Shown: in pieces, positions 1-6,178 of the stretch
How positions within the stretch are numbered: the first letter of the stretch is position 1
How the letters are laid out: every line of letters starts with the position of its first letter
Source: Legionellales bacterium
Lineage (GTDB): Bacteria; Pseudomonadota; Gammaproteobacteria; WLWR01
Assembly (NCBI GenBank): GCA_012103495.1
Contig: WLWR01000108.1
Location: 1-6,178, forward strand
Direction: 5' to 3'
Length of the DNA stretch: 6,178 bases
Made by a program: the position numbers and the translations under genes
The notes under the pieces: model-generated
Databases searched by the model: none
What the model saw: the letters and a program-made list of their open reading frames with translations, nothing else
Told to the model about the DNA's origin: nothing

Positions 1-734
1 CTCAAGGCTGGCAATGAAATCGAACGACCGATTGACAACGATTCCATCAATACTTGCCATCCTTTACCCGCCATGGAACGTCCACCCAAAATCCAATCCA
101 GTGGAATAAAAACATCCTGTGCCCGAATCACGCCATTCATAAAATGTTGATGCAAAGGAAGATGGCGAGGCCCTGTTTCCACACCAGGCAAATTAGCTGG
201 AATCAAAGCAACGGTGATCCCTACATCCACAGTCTGTCCCAACAATCCATCGGGATCTTGTAAATGAAACGCTGCACCAATTAAGGTGGCAATTGGCGCT
301 AAGGTAATATAGCGTTTATCCAAAGTGAGCCGGATCCCCACTGTTGGTTGCCCTTCAAATTCCTGCTCACACACCACCCCCACATCGGGGATCGATGCCG
401 CATCACTGCCTGCTTCTGGGGACGTCAAAGCAAAACAAGGAATCTCTTCCCCACCTGCTAATCGAGGCAAATAATAATCTTTTTGCTGCTGAGTCCCGTA
501 CGTCATTAATAACTCAGCAGGACCTAATGAATTGGGTACCATCACACTGACCGCAAGACTTGGGCTGCGAGATCCTAACTTGGTAATAATGTCAGAATGC
601 GCCAAAGTGGAAAAATGTTTACCCCCATACTTACGATCAATAATTAATCCCAAAAATCCTTGCTGGCGAATATAATCCCACGCTTGTGGATGAACCGCGT
701 GATATTGCTGATTGTCTTGCCAATCGTTGGTCAT
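1..734 (-). CDS. Catalytic-part fragment of FadE (after the in-frame stop), 3' partial
   Basis: After the TAA the same frame stays open for 251 codons to the left edge. It covers the ACAD N-terminal helical domain (MTNDWQDNQQYHAVHPQAW and onward) and the middle beta domain with ALTSPEAGSD. It is cut just after MAGKGWQVLMESLSIGRS, where the C-terminal helical domain with the FAD contacts and catalytic base should begin. The first in-frame ATG after the stop is at 734. I see no purine-rich Shine-Dalgarno stretch in front of it, so efficient re-initiation is doubtful. The conserved sequence argues that the interruption is recent. Confidence 0.55.
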   Translation of the reverse strand, partial: MTNDWQDNQQYHAVHPQAWDYIRQQGFLGLIIDRKYGGKHFSTLAHSDIITKLGSRSPSLAVSVMVPNSLGPAELLMTYGTQQQKDYYLPRLAGGEEIPCFALTSPEAGSDAASIPDVGVVCEQEFEGQPTVGIRLTLDKRYITLAPIATLIGAAFHLQDPDGLLGQTVDVGITVALIPANLPGVETGPRHLPLHQHFMNGVIRAQDVFIPLDWILGGRSMAGKGWQVLMESLSIGRSISLPAL

Positions 735-755
735 GCGACACAATTGTTCGGTTTG

Positions 756-758
756 TTA
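756..758 (-). other. In-frame TAA interrupting fadE (codon 135)
   Basis: The reading is GAA GAA CAT ATA TTT TTA TCC TAA CAA ACC GAA CAA. It stays in the FadE frame on both sides, so this is a substitution-type stop rather than a frameshift. TAA is one base from CAA, GAA, AAA and several other sense codons. The residue here is glycine in E. coli FadE, in a poorly conserved linker at the start of the ACAD domain. Confidence 0.85.
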
Positions 759-1160
759 GGATAAAAATATATGTTCTTCAGCGGATATCTGCGGCAATGC
801 AAGTAGATAAAAGGCACGCCAACCAATACGCCCTTGAAAAATATCTCTATCCAACCAAACATCGCCCGAATCCAATGCTTCTTGTTCGGTTTGACGCATG
901 CTGGGGGCCACCCGACGAAAATATCGATAAATCGGTCGACTTATCCATTGCCGGCGTAATGGCTCTATGGCAAACATCACCGCGGCCACCACAAAAACTC
1001 CGGTCAACAATATCAACCATGCTACCGGAATCCCAGCCAACCACCACAACCCCAGCAACGTTGCACCGATCACGGCAATCCACACACCGATCATTGCACG
1101 AGACAAAGCCAACCCGGCCATCACAACCAGTAGGAGAAAAAGTTGAACTAAAAATGCCAT
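756..1160 (-). CDS. N-terminal membrane fragment of FadE (before the in-frame stop)
   Basis: This 134-residue open part begins MAFLVQLFLLL and holds two or three hydrophobic segments within about residues 2-65, ending before EPLRRQ. A conserved FadE region follows (ISRPIYRYFRRVAPSMRQTE, then DIFQGRIGW), and the stop comes after HIFLS. If translated alone it would be only a membrane anchor with no catalytic residues. The frame is open further upstream to an ATG at 1280. That longer start would overlap the methyltransferase by 70 bp and add about 40 residues with no resemblance to FadE, so the ATG at 1160 with its own ribosome binding site is preferred. Confidence 0.6.
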   Translation of the reverse strand: MAFLVQLFLLLVVMAGLALSRAMIGVWIAVIGATLLGLWWLAGIPVAWLILLTGVFVVAAVMFAIEPLRRQWISRPIYRYFRRVAPSMRQTEQEALDSGDVWLDRDIFQGRIGWRAFYLLALPQISAEEHIFLS

Positions 1161-1170
1161 TTTATCTATG

Positions 1171-1175
1171 TCCTT
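1171..1175 (-). promoter_or_regulatory. Ribosome binding site fixing the fadE start
   Basis: On the minus strand AAGGA lies 10 bases before ATG 1160. It supports this start over the upstream ATG at 1280, and the protein beginning MAFLVQLF matches the short hydrophobic start of E. coli FadE. Confidence 0.5.
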
Positions 1176-1210
1176 ATCCAAAAAAGGATTGCTGTTTATA
1201 TCATAAAAAA

Positions 1211-1948
1211 TTAGCTGAGGGTACGGTTTGCCGATGGTTGCCTTAGGCGTTGCCATAAGCTTGTCGGCTTGATTTGCCAATACGGACGAATCAATGTAGG
1301 GGCTGCGGTAATTTTCTGGGCGATGAGTAGATAAAGTCCCCCAGGATATGGCAAAGCAATTTCACCCAACGTTTCCAAAAAAAATAAACGTTTTAAAACT
1401 TGCTGAAGATTGATCGGAGGGTAATAACATAAATATTCCAATCGATGAACGGTAAATTGTGCTTGCGTTAACCATCGTTTAATTTGTCCTGCTCGTCGCC
1501 AATGTCGATTCCATGGCGCAAGATTGGCACTTCCCAACCAACGTCTCAGACCAAAAGCACTCCATGGATTAAAGCCAATAATTAATAAATACCCTTCCCC
1601 ATGCAACGCTTGATACATTTCCGCCAATAAATTATGTGGATTGTCTGTAGATTCCAAACTGTGCATCACTAAAGCCACATCAATGCTTCCCGGTAACACC
1701 GGCAACCTATCGCGCACCACTACTTGCGCCATCGACGTTGGTTGCCACAATTCACTAAGCAGCAACCGATTGCAAATCGGACTGCTAAGCAACCATTGAG
1801 TTTGCGTAGGCACCCCCATTTGCAATAAATAATTTCCTAAATAATTGGGTAAATACAATTGCAATTTACGCGCAATGGATTGCACCACCATTTGTCCCAA
1901 TGGTGATTGATACCAGCGACTTAATTCAATAGCATAAGAGTGTTGCAT
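1211..1948 (-). CDS. yafS: YafS-type class I SAM-dependent methyltransferase
   Basis: This is a 245-residue protein of the Methyltransf_11-like YafS family; its substrate is unknown. Recognisable parts are RWYQSPLGQ near residue 12, IDVALVMHSLESTDNPHNLL (89-108, family pattern of hydrophobics, H-L and DPH-LL-E) and GFNPWSAFGLRR (125-136), the hallmark GFNP block that E. coli YafS also has (GFNPISFMGLRK). The usual glycine-rich SAM motif I is not present as GxGxG; in its place is LLQMGVP (41-47), which resembles E. coli HLLKIGN, so a degenerate motif I seems to be a family trait. There are no membrane segments or signal peptide. It is divergent from gloB, exactly as in E. coli, and precedes fadE by 50 bp. 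The upstream ribosome binding site is weak (AAGTGAG). Family assignment is confident; enzymatic activity is inferred. Confidence 0.8.
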   Translation of the reverse strand: MQHSYAIELSRWYQSPLGQMVVQSIARKLQLYLPNYLGNYLLQMGVPTQTQWLLSSPICNRLLLSELWQPTSMAQVVVRDRLPVLPGSIDVALVMHSLESTDNPHNLLAEMYQALHGEGYLLIIGFNPWSAFGLRRWLGSANLAPWNRHWRRAGQIKRWLTQAQFTVHRLEYLCYYPPINLQQVLKRLFFLETLGEIALPYPGGLYLLIAQKITAAPTLIRPYWQIKPTSLWQRLRQPSANRTLS

Positions 1949-1959
1949 AGCTCACTTAA

Positions 1960-1989
1960 ACAATGGTTCCATGTTGGTTGCACCATTGT
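1960..1989. repeat. 8-bp inverted repeat with 14-bp spacer, candidate operator
   Basis: ACAATGGT (1960-1967) and ACCATTGT (1982-1989) are perfect reverse complements, with centres 22 bp apart (about two helical turns). A further CCATTG core sits at 1998-2003. The dyad lies between the candidate -10 box and the start of the methyltransferase gene and partly covers that box. It could be a repressor site or an RNA hairpin in the leader. No regulator is identified. Confidence 0.35.
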
Positions 1990-1990
1990 A
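1985..1990 (-). promoter_or_regulatory. Candidate -10 box for the methyltransferase-fadE transcript
   Basis: TACAAT on the minus strand matches the sigma-70 -10 consensus at 5 of 6 positions and lies 36 bp before ATG 1948. No good -35 hexamer is seen 16-18 bp upstream, so the promoter would be weak or activator-dependent. The box overlaps the right arm of an inverted repeat. Confidence 0.3.
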
Positions 1991-2017
1991 CACGCTTCCA
2001 TTGATTGGAGAAAACGC

Positions 2018-2046
2018 TTGCAATTTGACTCAAAAAGTGGTTAAAT
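2018..2046 (+). promoter_or_regulatory. Candidate weak sigma-70 promoter for gloB-mltD
   Basis: TTGCAA (2018-2023) and TTAAAT (2041-2046) are separated by 17 bp and each match the consensus at 4 of 6 positions. Transcription would begin near 2053, leaving a leader of about 20 bases. It is the best-spaced pair I found in the divergent region, but the match is modest. Confidence 0.3.
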
Positions 2047-2064
2047 ATCGACCAACTTTTCTTC

Positions 2065-2068
2065 GAGG
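2065..2068 (+). promoter_or_regulatory. Ribosome binding site deciding the gloB start
   Basis: GAGG touches the first ATG (2069) with no spacer but lies 6 bases before the second ATG (2075). The second ATG is therefore the likelier start; the protein then begins MHIEPIPAF, close to E. coli MNLNSIPAF. Confidence 0.5.
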
Positions 2069-2074
2069 ATGGAC

Positions 2075-2839
2075 ATGCATATAGAGCCGATTCCTGCTTT
2101 TAAGGACAATTATATTTGGAGTCTTCTTCACCCTACTTGCGCGTTTACCCTTTGTGTTGATCCAGGCGACGCTAAACCCGTCGAGCAATTTTTGCAACAA
2201 TGTCAACGGACGTTAACCGCCATTTTAATTACCCATCATCATTGGGATCACACCCACGGTCTTGTTGAATTAATGCAACAAAGAAATATTCCTGTGTTTG
2301 GACCGGCGCATACAGTTGATGAAGTAACCCATCCATTGACCGACCGACAAGTTTGTTCATTGCCTGAATTTGATTTGGAATTTGAAGTCCTCGCCATTGC
2401 CGGACACACCTTGGATCATCTGGCCTATTATGGCCATGGCATATTATTTTGCGGTGACACTTTATTTGCGGGAGGCTGCGGCCGTTTGTTTGAAGGCAGC
2501 GCAACCCAAATGTACCAATCCTTGCAACAGTTAGCGGCCTTACCATCGACCACACAAGTGTATTGTGCCCACGAATATACTCTGACCAATTTGCAATTTG
2601 CATTGCAAGTAGAACCTGAAAATACCGCTATCCAGCAACGATTGTTTCAGGTTCAAAAATTGCGTACTCAACAACAGCCTAGCTTGCCGACTTCCATTGG
2701 TTTAGAATTGGCGACCAATCCTTTTTTACGAGTGACGCAACCGACAGTGATTGACGCCGCGCAACGGTATGCCGATCAAGCACTGACCGATCCAGTTGAT
2801 GTTTTCGCAGCTCTGCGAGACTGGAAAGATCACTTTTAA
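2075..2839 (+). CDS. gloB: Hydroxyacylglutathione hydrolase (glyoxalase II)
   Basis: GloB hydrolyses S-D-lactoylglutathione to D-lactate and glutathione, the second step of methylglyoxal detoxification in the cytosol. The 254-residue protein has the metallo-beta-lactamase metal ligands in order: H54-x-H56-x-D58-H59 in THHHWDHTHG, H111 in AGHTLDH, bridging D128 in CGDTLF and H166 in AHEYT. The family block GGCGRLFEGSATQMYQSL follows D128. The C-terminal RDWKDHF (R248, K251) matches the glutathione-contacting end of the family. The usual GHTxGH reads GHTLDH, with aspartate in place of the second glycine; the metal-binding histidine is kept. Length is normal (E. coli 251). A start at 2069 would add two residues but has no ribosome binding site spacing. 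It is followed by mltD after 20 bp. Confidence 0.95.
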   Translation: MHIEPIPAFKDNYIWSLLHPTCAFTLCVDPGDAKPVEQFLQQCQRTLTAILITHHHWDHTHGLVELMQQRNIPVFGPAHTVDEVTHPLTDRQVCSLPEFDLEFEVLAIAGHTLDHLAYYGHGILFCGDTLFAGGCGRLFEGSATQMYQSLQQLAALPSTTQVYCAHEYTLTNLQFALQVEPENTAIQQRLFQVQKLRTQQQPSLPTSIGLELATNPFLRVTQPTVIDAAQRYADQALTDPVDVFAALRDWKDHF

Positions 2840-2859
2840 CAAACAGTAAAGGTTTACCG

Positions 2860-4347
2860 ATGCGCTATTTGAAATACATAGGTCAATTGATTGTGTTCAG
2901 CAGTTTGATTGCAATCAGTTCTATTACCACATCCGCTCCACTCAACATGTGGCAAGCATTGCCGAAAACATTTCATTTAAGTGAACACTTTGAACATCCC
3001 AATGTACAAAAACAAATTAAGCGATTCATGGCTCGTCCTTATCAACTGCATGAATTGGTTATTCAATCCGAGCCGTATGTATATTACGTGTACCAACAAG
3101 TTAAACAACGCGGCATGCCCGGTGAATTGGTATTATTACCCAAGATCGAAAGTGCTTATGATCCATACGCAGTTTCCGGAGTAGGTGCGGCTGGATTGTG
3201 GCAATTAATGCCAGTAACCGCGCAAAGTTTGGGATTGGTGCTGGATTGGTGGTATGACGGTCGACGTGACATTCAAGCGTCTACCCATGCAGCGTTAAAT
3301 TATTTTGTGTATTTAAAGGAACGGTTTGATGACGATTGGCTATTGGCCATCGCCGCTTATCACTCAGGCGAAGGCAATGTGGCCAAAGCCATCCGCCGTA
3401 ATAAAAGCCAAGGCAAACCGACTGATTTTTGGTCATTGCCTCTGCCACGCTCAACCCAAGCTTACGTACCTAAGTTTTTAGCGTTGGCCGCCATTGTGCA
3501 TAACCCAAGAAAATACGGTACAGAATTACCTAAAATCCCCTACCGTCCTTACTTCACTGAAATCAATGTCGATGGGCAATTGACTCTAGCCGCGATTGCC
3601 GAGTTGGCTGATTTAAATTTAGATGAAATTTATCGATTAAATCCCGGACACAATCAGGGCATCACCAGCCCCAATCATTCTCAACGCGTGATCTTACCAA
3701 TTACTCAAGTCAAAACGTTCACCAAAAATTTTGCGCAGTATGTCAAAGAAAGTGAAAGCACCCAGGCAGAAGAACCTGCGGTTGCCGCACTCAATCATGA
3801 AGTTAAAAGTGGTGACACATTAGGTGCCATTGCGCGTCAATATCAAGTCAGTGTCACCGCCATTCAACAATTGAACAATTTACGCAATCATGTCATCCGC
3901 CCGGGTCAGGTATTAATGATTGCAGGACACGCGCAATTAGCCCATCCAAGCGCCAATCACACAAGCAAATTGAGTAAACGCCGCGCACGTGCAATTGCTA
4001 AATCACCCAAACCCAAATCCAATTTACAACGCACCACGCATACCGTCCGTACCGACGACACTCTCAAAAGCATCGCCAGGAAATATAAAATCACTGAAAA
4101 CGCCCTACGCCTATGGAATCAAATCCCCAATGGCAAATCCCCCCGCGCAGGAACCGAGTTGGTGATTCTAACCGGTCAACCGGACGTGGCTCGGTTAAAT
4201 AGTTACTATCGAGTCCGCGCAGGCGACACCTTATCACACATAGCCAAACGTCATGGCGTCAGAGTCAGTGATTTACAACGCTGGAATCCACAGGTTAAGC
4301 AAAGTGGTGTGATTAGACCCGGGCAGCGGTTACGTGTTCGGGCGTAA
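2860..4347 (+). CDS. mltD: Lytic transglycosylase MltD (GH23/SLT domain plus LysM repeats)
   Basis: MltD cleaves the glycan strands of peptidoglycan in the periplasm, forming 1,6-anhydromuramic ends. The 495-residue protein starts with a hydrophobic signal segment (about residues 4-25). The SLT domain follows, with GMPGELVLLPKIESAYDP giving catalytic E97 in the ES motif, then AAGLWQLMP, AAYHSGEGNVAKAI and FWSLPLPRSTQAYVPK, all close to E. coli MltD. A degenerate LysM-like stretch follows (LTLAAIAELADLNLDEIYRL and on), then three clear LysM repeats at 313-354, 394-437 and 450-494, separated by a basic linker (KLSKRRARAIAKSPKPK). E. coli MltD is a lipoprotein, but no lipobox cysteine is visible after the signal segment here, so the mature form may be soluble or tethered by LysM only. 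AAAGG (2848-2852) lies 7 bases before the ATG, and gloB ends 20 bp upstream, so the two are likely an operon. Confidence 0.93.
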   Translation: MRYLKYIGQLIVFSSLIAISSITTSAPLNMWQALPKTFHLSEHFEHPNVQKQIKRFMARPYQLHELVIQSEPYVYYVYQQVKQRGMPGELVLLPKIESAYDPYAVSGVGAAGLWQLMPVTAQSLGLVLDWWYDGRRDIQASTHAALNYFVYLKERFDDDWLLAIAAYHSGEGNVAKAIRRNKSQGKPTDFWSLPLPRSTQAYVPKFLALAAIVHNPRKYGTELPKIPYRPYFTEINVDGQLTLAAIAELADLNLDEIYRLNPGHNQGITSPNHSQRVILPITQVKTFTKNFAQYVKESESTQAEEPAVAALNHEVKSGDTLGAIARQYQVSVTAIQQLNNLRNHVIRPGQVLMIAGHAQLAHPSANHTSKLSKRRARAIAKSPKPKSNLQRTTHTVRTDDTLKSIARKYKITENALRLWNQIPNGKSPRAGTELVILTGQPDVARLNSYYRVRAGDTLSHIAKRHGVRVSDLQRWNPQVKQSGVIRPGQRLRVRA

Positions 4348-4373
4348 ACATGCGACTGCACTGCGTAACTGTT

Positions 4374-6178
4374 TCACGATGGGCTCAAGTCATACCCCTC
4401 ACCAAGCACATCACAGTGCGGCTCTTGCTCGATTATTGATGATTGTCGTCGTTGGGCAAACATACTAGAACTAGCAAGAGCCCCATTGGAGCGCTCTCTA
4501 GCAGTCTTCTCTGCTTTTGCTTCGATAAGTTTCGCTTTATCTTCTTTTGCAAACAGCTCTATTAATAACCATGGAATTTCTTTTAATAACACTATTATTT
4601 TATTTAATACTTTTGCATCCGCTGTCTGCAGATGCTCATCAGTAGCAGCCCCTGATGATATTCCCTCAGCACCTTGTTGTTCATCCGCTATCTCTCTTAC
4701 ATATTCTTCAACTTTTTTCTTCAACATCCAATTAAGCGCATGCGTTACAACAATGCCAATTGCCATTGCGACATAAAGCGGTCCGAAACTGAGCACAGAA
4801 CCTACTACCAATGAAACAGTCATTATAAAAAGCACAACGGCCACAAACAAAGAAATTTTATATTTAATAATGTTTTCAAAATGCGAGATTTGACGCTCGA
4901 TTAATGCTTGTTGCTTGAACCAAAGCACTTCTTCTTTTATCTCATTATTTTGTGATTCTGCAAAATCCTTCACTAATTTTTCGTATTCACGCGTTAATTC
5001 AACTATATCTAATTCATATAATTTACAATTATTTCGTACTCGATACCAAGCATTCACAACATCGACCAAATAAAGAACAACCAAAAATATACTACCTAAA
5101 GAAACCGTCATCATTCCGAGAGGAACTGGAACACCATAGGCATAAAAAGCATTCAACCCATTGATGATTGCCCAAGCACCATCATTAATAATTTCAAAAC
5201 CACGCTCTTTCATTTCACGTCGCACAGCCACCCAAAACAATCTGTTTTTCTGACTTTGAACAAGCTCTTTATTTAAATTTAATTCTGCACTCCATCGATA
5301 TAGATTCGTAATGGATAGATACAAATCTAAAAAAAAGCGTATGGCATAAAAAACAAAATTGATCGTTCCCAAAAACAATGCCAAAGCAGGTATTCCCTCT
5401 GCATCCCAGAACCAAATATCATCATTACTGTTACGTTTGGCATAAACTTCCGTATTTCTAATCCAATCATGACTAGAGTTATTCAAGTTAGTCCCATAAT
5501 ACCCATACTGTCCTAAGCTTATCCCTGCACGGATGAGTCGAATGACAAAAAGTCGTTTATCATTAAGCCATGCCAAATCTTCACGAGCCTTCCTAGACTT
5601 TGATTTTGATTGTTTACTACACCCATCTTCAACCTTTACTAGATTTTTTTTAGTTAATTCTTTTGTGTCATCAATTAATTTTATGATCTTTTGGTTTAAT
5701 TCATCACTATTGTCTGCGTTCAGTCGTTCTTTTAGCTGGTCATCATCTACGATAGATTTTGCATCTTGAGGAAATAAGTCATTATACTGTTGGCAAGCTC
5801 TGTGAAGATTACACAATACTTCTTCAATCAAATCCACCGGATAAGATTTAACGGCTCCTCCGTGATTTATAATTAACAATCCTTGACGTATCCATTCCTT
5901 CAACACCACCATTAATATTAATTTATTCTGATCTAATACATTATTGTTGGCAAAATGTTGACATCTTTTTATATACGTATCGATACCGTCTTTAAAAAAC
6001 TCTTCCGCAAAAATATAATGTACTAAATGATCCCATTCAGTCTCTGCTTTTTTCGCTACTTCTGCCTCTGTCTCTGTGCTTGTCTTTACTTCTGTCTCTG
6101 TGCTTGTCTTTACTTCTGTCTCTGTGCTTGTCTTTACTTCTGTCTCTGTGCTTGTCTTTACTTCTGTCTCTGTGCTTT
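4374..6178 (-). CDS. Unrecognised multi-pass membrane protein with N-terminal octapeptide repeats, 5' partial
   Basis: I do not recognise this gene. The frame is open from the right edge to TGA at 4374-4376, about 600 residues, and no start is needed inside the window: the ATG at 5912 is internal to an open frame. From the N-terminal side it has the TSTETEVK repeats (6064-6178), then a mostly hydrophilic helical region of about 230 residues with charged, coiled-coil-like stretches (QLKERL, ELNQKIIKLIDDTKELTKKN) and a Lys/Ser-rich basic patch (SKQSKSKSRKAR). Four strongly hydrophobic segments follow near 5310-5400, 5050-5140, 4790-4860 and 4725-4785; the second and third are separated by a charged helical stretch (ELTREYEKLVKDF and on). 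The tail is polar (LASSSMFAQRRQSSIIEQEP, ending GYDLSPS). No enzymatic motif is seen. It converges on mltD with a 26-bp gap and is AT-richer than its neighbours, which suggests an accessory gene. A secreted-effector or envelope protein is possible but unproven. Confidence 0.75.
   Translation of the reverse strand, partial: STETEVKTSTETEVKTSTETEVKTSTETEVKTSTETEAEVAKKAETEWDHLVHYIFAEEFFKDGIDTYIKRCQHFANNNVLDQNKLILMVVLKEWIRQGLLIINHGGAVKSYPVDLIEEVLCNLHRACQQYNDLFPQDAKSIVDDDQLKERLNADNSDELNQKIIKLIDDTKELTKKNLVKVEDGCSKQSKSKSRKAREDLAWLNDKRLFVIRLIRAGISLGQYGYYGTNLNNSSHDWIRNTEVYAKRNSNDDIWFWDAEGIPALALFLGTINFVFYAIRFFLDLYLSITNLYRWSAELNLNKELVQSQKNRLFWVAVRREMKERGFEIINDGAWAIINGLNAFYAYGVPVPLGMMTVSLGSIFLVVLYLVDVVNAWYRVRNNCKLYELDIVELTREYEKLVKDFAESQNNEIKEEVLWFKQQALIERQISHFENIIKYKISLFVAVVLFIMTVSLVVGSVLSFGPLYVAMAIGIVVTHALNWMLKKKVEEYVREIADEQQGAEGISSGAATDEHLQTADAKVLNKIIVLLKEIPWLLIELFAKEDKAKLIEAKAEKTARERSNGALASSSMFAQRRQSSIIEQEPHCDVLGEGYDLSPS
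6064..6178 (-). repeat. 24-bp in-frame tandem repeat, about 4.8 copies
   Basis: The units 6088-6111, 6112-6135 and 6136-6159 are identical. 6064-6087 is a slightly diverged copy, and 6160-6178 is a partial copy whose last base (6178) departs from the pattern. On the minus strand each unit encodes TSTETEVK in the frame of the membrane protein. Because the unit is a multiple of three, copy-number change would alter protein length without breaking the frame. The array may continue, diverged, past the window edge. Confidence 0.92.

Larger units (their letters stand above)
1..1160 (-). pseudogene. fadE: fadE-type acyl-CoA dehydrogenase, 3'-truncated by window edge, interrupted by one in-frame stop
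   Basis: FadE catalyses the first, FAD-dependent dehydrogenation step of fatty-acid beta-oxidation at the inner membrane. Translating the minus strand from ATG 1160 gives 386 codons in one frame with a single TAA at codon 135 (756-758). The sequence on both sides matches E. coli FadE from memory: the membrane segments, then EPLRRQWISRPIYRYFRRVA, then FLS-stop-QTEQLCRMTNDW where E. coli has FLDGPVEEACRMANDF. Further on come VPNSLGPAELL, the ACAD signature ALTSPEAGSD (codons 244-253), DKRYITLAPIATLIGAAF and GGRSMAGKGW. There is no frameshift or gap, so a single codon breaks the gene. The family is about 810 residues, so more than half lies beyond the left edge. The gene sits 50 bp downstream of the methyltransferase and is probably co-transcribed with it. 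The family call is near certain; whether the gene is truly dead or the stop is a sequence error cannot be decided here. Confidence 0.85.

Noticed and set aside
756..758. Genome-wide reassignment of TAA to a sense codon
   Set aside because: gloB and mltD both end at TAA exactly where their families end, so TAA is a normal stop in this genome.
686..1246. 186-residue plus-strand open frame
   Set aside because: It lies opposite the fadE N-terminal part and the end of the methyltransferase gene; the minus-strand frames show clear homology and this one has no recognisable motif or ribosome binding site.
1161..1280. Upstream extension of the fadE frame to an ATG at 1280
   Set aside because: It overlaps the methyltransferase gene by 70 bp, the added residues do not resemble FadE, and the start at 1160 has its own AAGGA.
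4348..4373. Rho-independent terminator between the convergent mltD and membrane-protein genes
   Set aside because: The 26-bp gap shows no convincing GC-rich stem followed by a T run on either strand.
4374..5912. Taking ATG 5912 as the start of the right-hand membrane protein
   Set aside because: The same frame is open without any stop from 5912 to the window edge and contains coherent protein, including the octapeptide repeats, so 5912 is most likely internal.
6064..6178. CRISPR array
   Set aside because: The repeats are directly adjacent 24-bp units without spacers and are in frame with a long coding region.

Overview
The window looks like chromosomal DNA of a gammaproteobacterium. The four recognisable genes are all close in type to enterobacterial and Legionella/Coxiella-type families. 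Three of them keep the E. coli arrangement: gloB and mltD lie side by side on one strand, and a yafS-type methyltransferase is transcribed divergently from them. In E. coli, fadE lies in the same chromosomal neighbourhood. Placement within Legionellales is only an impression, from base composition and from the accessory membrane protein at the right end.

Left block (1-1948, minus strand): a YafS-type SAM-dependent methyltransferase is followed after 50 bp by fadE (acyl-CoA dehydrogenase, fatty-acid beta-oxidation), which runs off the left edge. Read from the minus strand, fadE is open along the whole visible length (386 codons) except for one in-frame TAA at 756-758. That stop separates the N-terminal membrane part from the catalytic part. 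It is a recent nonsense mutation, a sequence error or, less likely, a split or recoded gene.

Divergent intergenic region (1949-2074): it carries weak promoter-like hexamers in both directions. It also holds a perfect 8-bp inverted repeat (1960-1967 and 1982-1989) that overlaps the best -10 box of the methyltransferase direction, so it is a candidate operator.

Centre (2075-4347, plus strand): gloB (glyoxalase II, methylglyoxal detoxification) and mltD (membrane-bound-type lytic transglycosylase with LysM repeats) are 20 bp apart and probably co-transcribed. Both look intact. MltD lacks the lipoprotein cysteine of the E. coli enzyme and carries three clear LysM repeats plus a degenerate one.

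Right block (4374-6178, minus strand): this is a single long, AT-richer open frame that runs to the right edge, so its start lies outside. It encodes an unrecognised multi-pass membrane protein with coiled-coil-like stretches. At its visible N-terminal end is a nearly perfect 24-bp tandem repeat (about 4.8 copies) coding for an acidic/threonine-rich octapeptide. This is the accessory part of the window and the best candidate for something undescribed; a secreted-effector-like or surface/membrane role is speculation. No stretch longer than 300 bases lacks a gene, and I saw no tRNA, rRNA, CRISPR array or insertion sequence.
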